A DNA stretch of 64,000 bases from an uncultured Acidimicrobiaceae bacterium (GTDB lineage Bacteria; Actinomycetota; Acidimicrobiia; Spongiisociales; UBA5794), in assembly GCA_947258375.1 (NCBI GenBank), contig CAMYIJ010000003.1, forward strand, positions 51,663 to 115,662, given 5' to 3'. Position numbers and translations under genes: made by a program. The notes beneath the pieces were generated by a model. It searched no databases. It was not told where the DNA came from and was given only the letters and a program-made list of their open reading frames with translations. Shown here in pieces: positions 32,718 to 42,670 of the stretch; the first letter of the stretch is position 1; every line of letters starts with the position of its first letter.

Positions 32718-33823
32718 CCACCCCTCCGAATTCTCGATTGGCTCAGCGCTGCCAGGACCCTACCTACCGCCATGCCATCTTCCGGGCTGCTCGACGTTCG
32801 AAGCGCCCGGCGCACGTCCTCGGGATCGACGCCGAGCCGGGCTACCGCAGATTCCAGAGCCGCGGCATCGTCCAATGACCCTCCGGGAGCGTTCGCCTGC
32901 ACCTCGCGTTCGAGCCGCGTCCGCAACGGTTCCAGGGCACCGGATAGGTCGCCGGTGCGCGCCAAACCCGATGCCATCGAATTGACGTACTCCACCCGCG
33001 GCGGAGGTAGTTGGCGGTGTTCCTGGTCGGGAGGGCCGAGCGGGCGTGCCCGCCCCAGCATCCACACCAGCCCTGCCAGGGCGGCCAATCCAAAGGCCCA
33101 GCGCCACCTGGCCGGGATCGCCGCCAGGCCTTCGGCTCTGGTGAAACCGTGGGGATACTCGAGAATCAGAACGGGGCGGGCAACGTCTCCAACCAACCCG
33201 ACCGCCACAGCCGCGTTGTCAGCTCTGCCGAGGAACTCATTCTCGACGAGTCTGGAGTCGGCGAGCATGACGACCATGCCGTCGCCGACCGCTTTGGCCC
33301 CGGCCAGAACCCCCACATCGGAAGCCATCAGCGGCAGCAGGTCGGTCCCGGAGGCGTACGCGCCGACCGGCGGCGGAAGATCCACAGTCGCCGCGGCGGG
33401 AAGGTCGAGGAACACAGGATGATGCTCCCCAACGGAGCCACTCGGAAGCGTCCCCAGAACCGGGTCGACGTCGTGGGAGAACCCCGAATCGGCTAGAACC
33501 AATCGGCCTCCCGCCACCAGAAACGATGCGAGGACCGCCTCATCGGCAGGGTCGACGCGGCTGTCGATCAAAACCACCGTCGACCCCGGATCCGGAGACT
33601 CATCTGCGACCGGCACTCGAACCTGCACCACCTCGTAGCCGTGCGCCCGCAGCAGCTCGGCAAACGCCTTCGTGCCGAAACGCCCGGTGGAGAATGTCGA
33701 GCTTGGCCGATCCCGGGACTCCGGGCGGTCGACTCCCTGCAAGAAGCCGATCGTCACGAGGACCCCGACGACCAGCATCGCTATGACACCACCTGGACTC
33801 CGAAAGAGCGGACGATCATCCAT
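32714..33823 (-). CDS. DUF4350-domain membrane protein
   Basis: The 369-residue protein has a span near the N-terminus (GVIAMLVVGVLVTIGFL) and a GATase-like soluble domain (DUF4350). That domain has STFSTGRFGTKAFAELLRAHGYEV, STVVLIDSRVDPADEAVLASFLVAGGRLVLADSG in pieces, and VVMLADSRLVENEFLGRADNA. A second span lies at about residue 253. ATG 33823 is chosen, giving an 8-nt overlap with the upstream gene. Such proteins accompany MoxR/DUF58 clusters; no enzyme activity is established. Confidence 0.85.
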   Translation of the reverse strand: MDDRPLFRSPGGVIAMLVVGVLVTIGFLQGVDRPESRDRPSSTFSTGRFGTKAFAELLRAHGYEVVQVRVPVADESPDPGSTVVLIDSRVDPADEAVLASFLVAGGRLVLADSGFSHDVDPVLGTLPSGSVGEHHPVFLDLPAAATVDLPPPVGAYASGTDLLPLMASDVGVLAGAKAVGDGMVVMLADSRLVENEFLGRADNAAVAVGLVGDVARPVLILEYPHGFTRAEGLAAIPARWRWAFGLAALAGLVWMLGRARPLGPPDQEHRQLPPPRVEYVNSMASGLARTGDLSGALEPLRTRLEREVQANAPGGSLDDAAALESAVARLGVDPEDVRRALRTSSSPEDGMAVGRVLAALSQSRIRRGG

Positions 33824-34673
33824 GGCGGCGCCGCGCGGAGGCCAGCACGCGTGGCCAACGCTCCCGGGCATCATCGACGTCACCCTGATCGGCCCGCAGC
33901 TTCCCGTAGTGGACACGATCGAACGTGCGGGCCACGGCGTCGAAGTCGGCAGACGCCACACGGGATCCGACGGTCAACGTCGATATCGAGTCGCTGTAGC
34001 GAATCACGCCCATGTCCCCCAGGCGAAGCAGCCCGGCGCGGAAGCGGAGCCGAACGGCCTCATCGAGCTGCCCTCCCATCTCGGCTGCGGCGGCGGCCGA
34101 TTCCATCTCGGCGGCGGACACTCCGACGCCCGGGGTTCCTCCACCCGTCGTATCGGGAGAGAAGTGCTGCGCCCGCCTCCGGGAGGTGCGAATCGCCTGA
34201 CGGAGAATCACCAGGAGAGCCAGCAGACCGAGAATGAACCAGAACCAGCCACTGGTCAGCAGCCGGGCGACCGGATCCGGCAGGTAGCGGAAGATCCGAT
34301 CAACGAGCCATTCCTGAGCCGATTCGCCACGAACGCCCGCCGGACGGTCGTACTCCGACCGAGAGAGTATGGATCGCGCCGATTCCTGGAGCTCCGCCGC
34401 CGGGGCCACCGCGTTAGTGCCGCCCATCTTCGCCATCGACTCCAGCCGGGCGGCCAGTGCAGAAGGGTCAACATCGAGGACGGCGTCCATATCAACCGGC
34501 CGGCCGTCGACGCTGGTGACCTGCCGGAGCTCCTCGAGGGCTGCCGACTCCGATTGGGCTCGCAAGGCGAGATCGGCCAATCGGGTCTGATCGACCTCCG
34601 TAGCAACCGCCGCGGGCAGCGTCGACAGCAGGAGCGCGGTCAGGACGACGGTACTGGCGACCGGGCGTCTCAC
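33816..34673 (-). CDS. DUF4129-domain membrane protein
   Basis: The 285-residue protein has a signal-like N-terminus, an outer helical part, a span at about residues 142-160 (SGWFWFILGLLALLVIL) and a cytoplasmic C-terminal DUF4129 domain. That domain has EMGGQLDEAVRLRFRAGLLRLGDMGVI and RTFDRVHYGKLRADQGDVDDARERW. The YGK/DDARERW end is characteristic. It is in the MoxR cluster with 4- and 8-nt overlaps on its two sides. Confidence 0.88.
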   Translation of the reverse strand: MRRPVASTVVLTALLLSTLPAAVATEVDQTRLADLALRAQSESAALEELRQVTSVDGRPVDMDAVLDVDPSALAARLESMAKMGGTNAVAPAAELQESARSILSRSEYDRPAGVRGESAQEWLVDRIFRYLPDPVARLLTSGWFWFILGLLALLVILRQAIRTSRRRAQHFSPDTTGGGTPGVGVSAAEMESAAAAAEMGGQLDEAVRLRFRAGLLRLGDMGVIRYSDSISTLTVGSRVASADFDAVARTFDRVHYGKLRADQGDVDDARERWPRVLASARRRHG

Positions 34674-35536
34674 CGGATCAGACCACCGGCCTCGTCATCG
34701 GGGTCCCACGCTGGTGGGTCCCAGGATTGGGCCGGGCCGAGCTGCCCCGACATGTACTCGATGTCGAATCCCTCCTTGCGGACCCGGCCGTCGTAGTAGG
34801 CCACGATCATCATGGACGGGATGAGCGGAGCGAAAAGCGCCCCCAACACCGTGTCGAGGGCTGCTGCCATCAAGAAGAAGCCGACCATGTTGTCCGCCGT
34901 TAGCTGGACGGTGAACATCAAGGCGCTCGCGAGGCCTGTAACGATCGCAGTGAAGAGGTAGGCCACCAGGAACAGGGCGAATGTCCGCCACCAGCGTCCC
35001 TCCGTCAGCGTGCTCGACTTCTTCAGGGAGCGGCCGGGACCGAGGTCCTCCCCGTAGAAGGCCGGGAACGACAGTACGTACCTGATACCGAGGAATAGGC
35101 CGGGGATGAGCAACAGGATGGCGCCGACTCCGATCATCACGAAGTAGATGACCGACAGACCGATAAACGGCAAGAGGCGTTGCAGAGCACCGCGGACCGC
35201 GTCGCCGACGCCTATCTGCTGTCCGATGTAGGCCTTGACGCCGTAGTTCATGAGCGCCCCCCAGGCGATCGCCTGGAGAAGCAATCCGATCAGGCCGATC
35301 GCCAACGAGCCGCGGCGGAAGCCGTCGGGGTCCATTACGAGCATCTCGCCGACGTCGTTGACCGTCACGACGTTGGAGATGAAATACCACGCACTGAGTA
35401 TCTGAGCCGGCGCTACAGCAACGAGGCTGAGCAGGAAGAAGGTCATGAAGTGACGGCGCCACAGACGAAAGCCGGCATCGAGGCTCTCCCCGACGCCCAA
35501 AGGCTCCAAGGGGAAAGGGGCAGGTGTCGTTGTCAT
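34670..35536 (-). CDS. Multi-span membrane protein (GPDPase membrane-domain-like)
   Basis: The 288-residue protein opens with PLGVGESLDAGFRLWRRHFMTFFLLSLV and has about six spans, ending in a soluble tail rich in Trp/Asp/Pro. The opening resembles membrane domains associated with glycerophosphodiester phosphodiesterases and actinobacterial YciC-like proteins. It is the first gene of the operon that continues into DUF4129, DUF4350, MoxR and DUF58. No enzymatic motif is visible. Confidence 0.75.
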   Translation of the reverse strand: MTTTPAPFPLEPLGVGESLDAGFRLWRRHFMTFFLLSLVAVAPAQILSAWYFISNVVTVNDVGEMLVMDPDGFRRGSLAIGLIGLLLQAIAWGALMNYGVKAYIGQQIGVGDAVRGALQRLLPFIGLSVIYFVMIGVGAILLLIPGLFLGIRYVLSFPAFYGEDLGPGRSLKKSSTLTEGRWWRTFALFLVAYLFTAIVTGLASALMFTVQLTADNMVGFFLMAAALDTVLGALFAPLIPSMMIVAYYDGRVRKEGFDIEYMSGQLGPAQSWDPPAWDPDDEAGGLIR

Positions 35537-35623
35537 GGCTGCGACCCTACCGCCGCGAACCGGAAATCCACGGCAAACGTGCCGCGCCGAGGACCGGGAC
35601 GACCAATGCCCCCGGGCGGGCAG

Positions 35624-36367
35624 CTAGAGAATCTGGCTCAAGAACAGCTTTGTGCGGTCGTGCTGCGGGTTCGTAAAGAAGTGCTCCGGAGTGCCCTCCT
35701 CGACGATCGTGCCGTAGTCGAAGAACAGAACCCGGTCGGCGACCTCCCGGGCGAAACCCATCTCGTGAGTGACCACGATCATCGTCATGCCCGACTCGGC
35801 GAGCTCCTTCATCACGTCGAGCACTTCCTTGATCATCTCAGGGTCGAGAGCTGATGTCGGCTCATCGAAGAGCATGACCTTCGGGTTCATCGCCAGCGCC
35901 CGGGCAATGGCGACACGCTGCTGCTGACCGCCTGACAGCTGACCGGGGAACTTATCCGCTTGCTCGGGGATGCCGACGCGCTCGAGAAGCTGCATGCCGT
36001 TCTCTTCAGATTCGGTTCTGGTGTGCTTGCGCACCCAGATCGGCGCCAACGTGATGTTCTCCAGCACCGTGAGGTGGGGGAAAAGGTTGAAGCTCTGGAA
36101 CACCATGCCGACCTCACGACGGATCGCGTCGATGTTGCGCAGGTCGTTGGTCAATTCGATTCCATCGACGGCGATGCGGCCTTCCTGATGGACCTCGAGC
36201 CGATTGATACAACGGATGAACGTCGACTTTCCTGATCCCGACGGCCCAATGACGACGACCACGTCGCGCTCGCCCACGGTCGTGGTGACCCCGCGCAGCG
36301 CCTGGAAGTCGCCAAACCACTTCTTGACGCCTTCGGAGACGATCATCGGCTTTCGATCTTCAGTCAT
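35624..36367 (-). CDS. aapP: Amino-acid ABC transporter ATP-binding protein
   Basis: The 247-residue polar-amino-acid ABC ATPase has Walker A GPSGSGKS (41-48), Q-loop [16 protein letters not shown], signature LSGGQQQ (144-150), Walker [15 protein letters not shown], and the switch His in VVTHEMGFA. Length is standard. It is the last gene of aapJ-Q-M-P; 43 nt separate it from aapM. It energises uptake through the AapQ/AapM pore. Confidence 0.95.
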   Translation of the reverse strand: MTEDRKPMIVSEGVKKWFGDFQALRGVTTTVGERDVVVVIGPSGSGKSTFIRCINRLEVHQEGRIAVDGIELTNDLRNIDAIRREVGMVFQSFNLFPHLTVLENITLAPIWVRKHTRTESEENGMQLLERVGIPEQADKFPGQLSGGQQQRVAIARALAMNPKVMLFDEPTSALDPEMIKEVLDVMKELAESGMTMIVVTHEMGFAREVADRVLFFDYGTIVEEGTPEHFFTNPQHDRTKLFLSQIL

Positions 36368-36410
36368 GTCCTGCTCCCAACGGTGTCAGTGTTTGTTATC
36401 AGAAACTGCA

Positions 36411-38528
36411 CTAGTGCTCTCCCAGTCCGATGCTCTTCTCGTAGCGCAGTGCCATCCGGGAGAACGAGAAGGTGAACACCCAGTAGAAGAGTGCGATGAA
36501 GAAGAGCATCTGAGGCTGAGTGCCCAGGAAGTTGTGCGGGCTCGTCTGACCGGGCACAAACGACTTGGCGATGAACAGCACATCGGCCAGACCGATGATC
36601 GCCACCAGCGAGGTGTCCTTGAAGGAAACGATGATGGAGCCGACCAGCGCCGGCAGCACCGCCCGGATCGCCTGCGGAAGAACGATGAGCGCCGTCGACT
36701 GCACCGTGGACAGGCCCATCGCGCTGGCTGCCTCGTACTGGCCCTTGCCGATCGACTGCAGACCGCCACGGACGTTCTCCGCGACGTAGGCCGCGTTGAA
36801 GATGGCGACGATGCCGATCACTCGCACAATCTCGTCAAAGGTAATGCCGTCCGGCAGGAACACCGGCAGCATCACCGCCCCGAAGAACAACCAGGTGATC
36901 ATCGGCACGCTGCGGATCAACTCGATATAGCCGGTTGCGAGGAGCCGGAAGATCGGCATCGTCGACGTCCTCGCCAGGGCCAGGACGACCCCGAGCGGGA
37001 ACGACAACACCAGTCCGGTGATGGCAAGAAGGATCGAGAAGTTGAAACCGCCGAGGAACGTGGTGCTCTGAAACTCGAGAGCGGTCTCGGCCTCGCCGAG
37101 AACGAAAGTCACAACCACAAGGAACACCAGGGCAATCCAGACGGCCACGACCCGGACTCGAGCTTGCGTGCTCCCCCCGAACGAGGGAGCCGCGATCGCG
37201 GTCAGCGCGAAGGTGATGAGCAAAAAACGAACGACGAACAGCATCGGCACAAACCACACGAGTAGCGCCACGACACCCATGATCAGCCCGATGACGCGGG
37301 CGATCTCGATGCCGTCGGGAATCAGTAGACCGGCGGCGATAAGTGCGATACCGGCGAGTGCCGCCACAATCGCAACCCAGAGGGGAAGGGCCGCCGACTC
37401 GGGTACACCATCGCGGATGATGTCCTCCCAATCGTTCGAGGCGTTGACGACGAGCCACGTGCCAATAGCGAGCACCGCACCCATCGCGATAGCTATGACA
37501 CGGCCAACAGTCACGTCGGTTGACAGCGCCAGCCACCAGATAACGGCCCCACCGATAAGACTGAAGAGCACGAAGAGTCCCAGGCCCGACTCCCACCACA
37601 CTGTCGGGCCCCCGCCGAGAATGTCGCCCCAGAGCAGGACGGGCTTGCGCTGGATGACCATGATGATGATGGGATACGAGAACACCCACAGGAACAAGAG
37701 GATTCGTTTGATCAGAGCAGGGTCGAAGACTCGCACGAGGACGCGAGCGAGGAAGTAGGACCCGATGGCGACGGCGAACAGAATCGTCCACGGCCCGGTG
37801 GTCGTCCGTGCGATCGATGCCGTCGTCTCACCGAACTGACCCTCCGGCACCGGCAGCTTGATCAACCAGATTGCCGTGGTGATGATGACCATCCCGGCTA
37901 CGAGCAAACTCAACACTGGAACGGACTGCTCTTTGGCGGCGTCCCCCGATGCCCGCAAATAGAGGAAGCCGGCCGCGAACAGCGCCAGCCCGAGCAGGAA
38001 GAACACGACACGGGCCAGACTCCAGGCGGTGGGAGAGTCGATCGTGAACAATGGCAGGCTCACCAGATTCCAGGTTTCCGGCGCGCCGTGCATGATCGCC
38101 ACAATCATGAAGAGCACGCCGATGTTGCGGATTCCCTTCGCCAGAGAGAACATACTCAGACGACCGCCGCCACCACCCCAAACCACCAGGGAGAACGAAA
38201 CGAGCACGAAGAAGATCCCGACCGATACCCAGATCCTGAAGAGGTCCGCCTGGGGAAAGGCCTGGACCATCATGAGCTTCATGTTGAACGTTACGGCCGA
38301 CCAGCGCCGCGATGGCTCGAAGATGTAGCTGGTGACGTACTGCAGGATGTTCAGCGCGATCAGGCCGAATATCACCGAAAGTAGACCGTTCAAGACTCGA
38401 GCGGTCGGAGTGTCGCCTCCGAGCAGATTCTCCTGAATCCAAATCTTTGGCCCGTGCGGCGGTGGCTCCGGCGGCAACTCGAGATCTTCGACAACACCGT
38501 GGACAATGCCTTGTGGTTGGTCAGTCAT
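36411..38528 (-). CDS. aapM: Enlarged amino-acid ABC permease AapM
   Basis: The 705-residue protein is nearly twice the usual length of about 380. The ABC permease domain is at the C-terminus, about 495-700, with TGYIELIRSVPMITWLFFG and the EAA loop EAASAMGLSTVQSTALIVLPQAI. Before it lie about 12 further hydrophobic segments (for example 51-66, 170-192, 203-222, 315-334, 383-402, 410-446), separated by short loops. The start is directly adjacent to the aapQ stop (TAG then ATG). Coding is continuous, so this is an extended permease, not two fused open frames caused by a visible frameshift. Confidence 0.88.
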   Translation of the reverse strand: MTDQPQGIVHGVVEDLELPPEPPPHGPKIWIQENLLGGDTPTARVLNGLLSVIFGLIALNILQYVTSYIFEPSRRWSAVTFNMKLMMVQAFPQADLFRIWVSVGIFFVLVSFSLVVWGGGGGRLSMFSLAKGIRNIGVLFMIVAIMHGAPETWNLVSLPLFTIDSPTAWSLARVVFFLLGLALFAAGFLYLRASGDAAKEQSVPVLSLLVAGMVIITTAIWLIKLPVPEGQFGETTASIARTTTGPWTILFAVAIGSYFLARVLVRVFDPALIKRILLFLWVFSYPIIIMVIQRKPVLLWGDILGGGPTVWWESGLGLFVLFSLIGGAVIWWLALSTDVTVGRVIAIAMGAVLAIGTWLVVNASNDWEDIIRDGVPESAALPLWVAIVAALAGIALIAAGLLIPDGIEIARVIGLIMGVVALLVWFVPMLFVVRFLLITFALTAIAAPSFGGSTQARVRVVAVWIALVFLVVVTFVLGEAETALEFQSTTFLGGFNFSILLAITGLVLSFPLGVVLALARTSTMPIFRLLATGYIELIRSVPMITWLFFGAVMLPVFLPDGITFDEIVRVIGIVAIFNAAYVAENVRGGLQSIGKGQYEAASAMGLSTVQSTALIVLPQAIRAVLPALVGSIIVSFKDTSLVAIIGLADVLFIAKSFVPGQTSPHNFLGTQPQMLFFIALFYWVFTFSFSRMALRYEKSIGLGEH

Positions 38529-40091
38529 CTATCTCTCCACCAGTTGCATCTTGCGGTTGTAGTAGTTGACGACCCCCGATAACACCAAGCTCACAATGGA
38601 ATAGAAGGCCATCCAGATAATGAAAACAGCCAGGGTCTGGCCCTCCTGGTTGTAGATGGTCTGACCCACCTGAACGACCTCGGCATAGGCGACGGCAATG
38701 CCGAGAGATGTGTTCTTCGCCAGGTTGAGGTACTGAGATCCCAGCGGCGGGAGCACGATCCGGAAAGCCTGCGGCAGGACGACCAGCCGCAGCACCTGGC
38801 CCCGCCTGAGTCCGACCGCAAGGGCCGCCTCATTCTGACCCCGATGCACAGCCATGATGCCGGCACGGACGATCTCGCCGATGAAAGCCGCCGTGTACAG
38901 CGTTACACCAATCCACACCGAAACAAAGGCGGGCGTGAACGCCTTGCCGACTGCCGGTGAGTACTGGGCAAAACGAGTCGGTACGACCACTTCGGGCCTC
39001 GAGAAGTCGAGAGGCAGGCCTGTCGAGAAGTCGAACTTCTCGGCGAGGAAGCTGAAAATCGGCTCGAGGCCCCAGTTCATGGAGAACGTCAGATCACGGC
39101 CGAGCAACCGTGACACGGTGGCATTGCCCGGCCCAAGCAAGAAGAAGGCTACGCCCGCCAGCCCGAGGATCCCGGCAACAGTCAGCCGGAAGTAGTCATC
39201 GTCGGTGAGCTTGGCGAGCCCGGCAGGAGTGCGCCGCTCATCGAGGAAGTTCTTGATGAAGCGGTATGCCAGCCAGGCGGCAAGTGCCGCGAATACCAAC
39301 TGGAACAGGATCACCGGCACGTTGCCGAAGACCCAGGCGAGTGCGGACCAGAGGAATCCGAACAGACCCATGATCGGATGGACCAACCAGCCTGCGATCA
39401 GGAATGTGGCGAACACGCCAAGCGCCCACGAGCCGGCGTGGGTCTCCACACCCTTCTCCTCCAGGATGCGAACCCGCCACTTGTACACCCAGCGGGTCAC
39501 GAAGGCTCCCAGGACCAGTAACGCGATGTATTGCCAGCGGCCGGCGCGAGGTGTCAGCCACGGGATAGCAATCCCTTTCGATGTGGCAAAGAACCAGGCC
39601 GCGCCTTCCTCTTCCACCGTCAGCTCACCGAGCGTGAGAACGAGCGACTGCCAGAAGTAGATCTGGACGAGAAGCGGAATGTTGCGGAAGAACTCGATGT
39701 AGGCGTTGGCGACCTGACTGACGATCCAGTTCGAGGACAAGCGGGCCACACCGATGATGGTTCCCACAATGGTCGCCGCCACGATGCCCGATGCGGTAAT
39801 TCGCAGCATGTTGGTCATGCCGACCGCGAGGGCCTCGATTCCGCTACCGGGGCTGGTGTTGAACCCCTCGCCGAGTAGCACGCCAAGTGGCTCCGCCAGG
39901 AAGTCCCACGAGAAGGCGATGCCGGTGCCTTCGAGATTGGACACCGCCTGCGAGATCAGGATGTAGAAGAGCCAGATGAAGAACGTCAGAAAACCGATCT
40001 GCGCGATCCATTTCAGGACCGTGACGTTGCGCCAGAACGGTGGTTTGGCGTGCTCGGATGTCCCTGTCTGTGGTTCGAGTGGTGTTACCAA
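38529..40091 (-). CDS. aapQ: Enlarged amino-acid ABC permease AapQ
   Basis: The 520-residue permease has the conserved start of the domain at about 90-150 (GMTNMLRITASGIVAATIVG, YIEFFRNIPLLVQIYFWQS) and the end at 395-515 with the EAA loop EAALAVGLRRGQVLRLVVLPQAF. Between them is an insert of about 240 residues with several spans; usual AapQ proteins are near 400 residues. The TTG start has GGGAGG 10 nt upstream, with no better codon nearby. A terminator-like hairpin separates it from aapJ. Confidence 0.88.
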   Translation of the reverse strand: MVTPLEPQTGTSEHAKPPFWRNVTVLKWIAQIGFLTFFIWLFYILISQAVSNLEGTGIAFSWDFLAEPLGVLLGEGFNTSPGSGIEALAVGMTNMLRITASGIVAATIVGTIIGVARLSSNWIVSQVANAYIEFFRNIPLLVQIYFWQSLVLTLGELTVEEEGAAWFFATSKGIAIPWLTPRAGRWQYIALLVLGAFVTRWVYKWRVRILEEKGVETHAGSWALGVFATFLIAGWLVHPIMGLFGFLWSALAWVFGNVPVILFQLVFAALAAWLAYRFIKNFLDERRTPAGLAKLTDDDYFRLTVAGILGLAGVAFFLLGPGNATVSRLLGRDLTFSMNWGLEPIFSFLAEKFDFSTGLPLDFSRPEVVVPTRFAQYSPAVGKAFTPAFVSVWIGVTLYTAAFIGEIVRAGIMAVHRGQNEAALAVGLRRGQVLRLVVLPQAFRIVLPPLGSQYLNLAKNTSLGIAVAYAEVVQVGQTIYNQEGQTLAVFIIWMAFYSIVSLVLSGVVNYYNRKMQLVER

Positions 40092-40129
40092 AGTTCGCTT
40101 GCCTCCCTCAAAGCAAAACCACCTTAATA

Positions 40130-40166
40130 AAAAGAGAGGGGCGCCTGCAGGGCGCCCCTCTCTTTT
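40130..40166 (-). terminator. Intercistronic hairpin between aapJ and aapQ
   Basis: A perfect 16-bp stem (AAAAGAGAGGGGCGCC at 40130-40145 with its complement at 40151-40166) has a 5-nt loop. On the minus strand it is followed by a run of five T (40133-40129). This probably lets most transcripts end after the binding-protein gene and some read through to the permeases. Confidence 0.8.
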
Positions 40167-40193
40167 GCAGCAAAGCTGCCGTCTAGTGGTTGG

Positions 40194-41312
40194 CTAGCGA
40201 GCCGGTGGTGAGTAGATCAGACCACCACGGAACCACTGGTCATTCGGGGTTCCGGCCCGGACAAACCCGAGCTGCTCCAGGTTGCTGACGTAGATGTCGT
40301 TGTAGTTGCCGACCTGGGAGATCACGTTGGCAAACGCGTCTGCCGACAGACCCATCTTGGTCTGCAGCTCGTCGTCACCAACACCCAGCAGACGCCCGAG
40401 CTCGGGAGTCGGCGGGCTGGCGACGGCATCGGCGACATTGGCCTTCGAAACATCCTGCTCGTCGGCAATGAACGTCGCGTAGACGACCCAGTTGATCACG
40501 TCCGCCCACTCACTGTCGTTCTGGCGGTACATCGGGCCCAAGGGCTCCTTGGAAATCGGAGCGGCGGGGAAAATGACCCAGTCGCCGTCCTCGATCTCGC
40601 CGGATCCGACGGCGGCGAATCGCTCACCGAACAGACCAGAACCGTCGGTCGTCACCAGGTCGCACGCGCCGGAGCGGAACTGCTCCATTGCCTGCGGGAA
40701 CTCCTCGACCGTCACCAGCTCGATGGTGGCGCCGGCAACGGCGGCACCCTCAGTGATGTTCTTCTCGGTCGTCGTACCGGCGTTGGTGCACAACTTGGCG
40801 CCGTCTACGTCCTCCAACGTCGAAGCGTCGTCGAAGCCGAAGGAGGCCTTACCCATCACCTGCTGGCCGTCGTAGAACGTGGTCGGACCGAAGTCGCCAC
40901 CGATCTCGGTGTCGCGGCTTTGCGTCCAGGTCGTGTTCCGGAACAGGACGTCGACCTCGCGGTTCGCCAGCGCGGTGAAGCGCTCAGCGGCCGTGGTACC
41001 GACAAACTCGACCTTGGTTGCGTCGCCGAAGACTGCCGCGGCTACCGCCCGGCAGTAGTCCGCGTCGAACCCGTTGAACGAGCCGTCGTCCTGAGGCTCA
41101 GCGAAGCCGATAGCGTTGGTGGACACACCACAACGCAGGCTTCCCCGGGCGATTACCTCTGCCAGCGTGCCGCCGGTCTGGCCGCCACCCGTGTCTGGGG
41201 CGGCTGTAGTGCTGTCCGCGGGAGCAGTAGTCGTCGTGTCCTCCGAGCTACCGCTACATGCGGCTGCGATCATCGCCAGAACGGCGACGAGTACAGCAAG
41301 TCGTTTGATCAT
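40194..41312 (-). CDS. aapJ: General amino-acid ABC transporter substrate-binding lipoprotein
   Basis: The 372-residue product has a lipobox (Cys19 in VLAMIAAAC) and a Thr/Pro linker, then the type 3 solute-binding core: GSLRCGVSTNAIGFAEPQDDGSFNGFDADYCRAVAAAVFGD (in pieces). It also has VDVLFRNTTWTQSRDTE and YDGQQVMG, both characteristic of AapJ/BztA general L-amino-acid binding proteins. ATG 41312 is chosen because it starts the signal peptide. It is the first gene of the aap operon. Confidence 0.95.
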   Translation of the reverse strand: MIKRLAVLVAVLAMIAAACSGSSEDTTTTAPADSTTAAPDTGGGQTGGTLAEVIARGSLRCGVSTNAIGFAEPQDDGSFNGFDADYCRAVAAAVFGDATKVEFVGTTAAERFTALANREVDVLFRNTTWTQSRDTEIGGDFGPTTFYDGQQVMGKASFGFDDASTLEDVDGAKLCTNAGTTTEKNITEGAAVAGATIELVTVEEFPQAMEQFRSGACDLVTTDGSGLFGERFAAVGSGEIEDGDWVIFPAAPISKEPLGPMYRQNDSEWADVINWVVYATFIADEQDVSKANVADAVASPPTPELGRLLGVGDDELQTKMGLSADAFANVISQVGNYNDIYVSNLEQLGFVRAGTPNDQWFRGGLIYSPPAR

Positions 41313-41485
41313 GATTGGGAGATCCCCTCTCGCTTGCATATATCCATGTATTTGTGCCGAGCGCGCGGCGGGCACCCCGCGAAGTTAGTACCGGAGAGCG
41401 ATCAAGCGCTACCTGTCTCTGGGATTATCTGGCACATGACGAGAGGTGAAACCAACACACGTTCGTTCGTTGGGCCTCGCGATTG

Positions 41486-42670
41486 TTAGCCCGATCGCCT
41501 GAAGAGCACCCAGATCAGTGGTAGTCCTGCGAACGTGGCGAGTGCCGCGATCAGCATGGCAGTTGGCAGCCCCAGTGTGTCCCCGACCGCTCCGTAGCCG
41601 ATAGCGGCTACCGACCTGATCGCGAAATTCATTGACAAGTAGAGCCCGTTGGCGAGGGCCCGAGTCTCCGGGAATCGCTCCTGGACGAGCGCCATGAACA
41701 CCGGCGGTATCGCTAGCAACGTAAAACCGATAGCGGGCAGTAGTGCGATCCGCAGGGCACCATCTGACACCAGGAACAGAAGGAGGGCAGTGGGCGCCGC
41801 AATGTGCCCGAACACGAGCACGGCCCGCCGGCCGATTCGATCACTCGCCCAACCTCCGGCCAGGGCGCCACCGATCCCTGCGGCCTCGACAATGGACAGG
41901 GCCGCGCCTGCCAGCCAGATGCTGGAGCCCTCCTCGGTCAGGAAGAGGGGCAGGAAGATCGTCGCCGACATCATCATCATGGCGCGCAGAGCGATGAGGG
42001 CGGCGAGTATCGCCATCATGCCGCGCATGGCTCTCACCGCGCGCCGCCACGGGATCTGTTCCTCGTCGCCGCGGGTGCGTAGCGGCACGTCGCGCAACCG
42101 GATGTGGAGAACCACCGATGTGGCCATTCCGGCCAGGGCCAGGAAGGCCATCGACCGCTCCGACATGACGGCGAGGGCGCTGACGATAACGAGCGGGCCC
42201 AGGGTGCGGCCCAATTCGCCTCCGACCATCCAGAAGCCCATTCCCCTTCCGAGCTTGCTTCCGGAGAGGTAGCCGACCGCGACCGGAGCCGTAGCGTGGA
42301 AGGCGGCCGCGCTGACGCCGGCGACCAGCAGCAGCAGAACCAGCACCGCATAGCCCGGCGCCCAGCCGAACAGGCTCATCGCGGTGGCCGTCACCGACGG
42401 GGCGAGGACGACGATCCACCGCAGAGTCGTCCGATCAGCAAGGTGCGCGATGAATGGCTGGAGCAGCGACGGAAGCTGCAGGAAGGCCCACAGCAGGCCG
42501 GCGGCGGCCCTCGAGATCGACAGCCTCTCGACCAATCGCGGCAAAACGGGAGCGAGGAATGCAGTGAAAGTGTCGTGCACCGCGTGCCCGCCGGCAATCG
42601 TGGCGACACGTCCCATCTGGAACTCGTCGGCATCGGGCCGGCGCGCAGCTTCAGGCCCCGCCTTCGTCAC
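41486..42670 (-). CDS. MFS transporter
   Basis: The 394-residue protein has about twelve spans. The layout, starting with HAVHDTFTAFLAPVLPRLVERLSISRAAAGLL and containing GGWASDRIGRR and FPETRALANGLYL, resembles the fosmidomycin-resistance-like branch of the major facilitator superfamily. It starts at GTG 42670. The neighbours (aap operon and yjbQ) give no clear hint of the substrate. Confidence 0.88.
   Translation of the reverse strand: MTKAGPEAARRPDADEFQMGRVATIAGGHAVHDTFTAFLAPVLPRLVERLSISRAAAGLLWAFLQLPSLLQPFIAHLADRTTLRWIVVLAPSVTATAMSLFGWAPGYAVLVLLLLVAGVSAAAFHATAPVAVGYLSGSKLGRGMGFWMVGGELGRTLGPLVIVSALAVMSERSMAFLALAGMATSVVLHIRLRDVPLRTRGDEEQIPWRRAVRAMRGMMAILAALIALRAMMMMSATIFLPLFLTEEGSSIWLAGAALSIVEAAGIGGALAGGWASDRIGRRAVLVFGHIAAPTALLLFLVSDGALRIALLPAIGFTLLAIPPVFMALVQERFPETRALANGLYLSMNFAIRSVAAIGYGAVGDTLGLPTAMLIAALATFAGLPLIWVLFRRSG

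Noticed and set aside
36411..38528. AapM as two genes fused by error
   Set aside because: One uninterrupted frame, normal codon use throughout and a matching enlarged partner AapQ argue for a real long protein.
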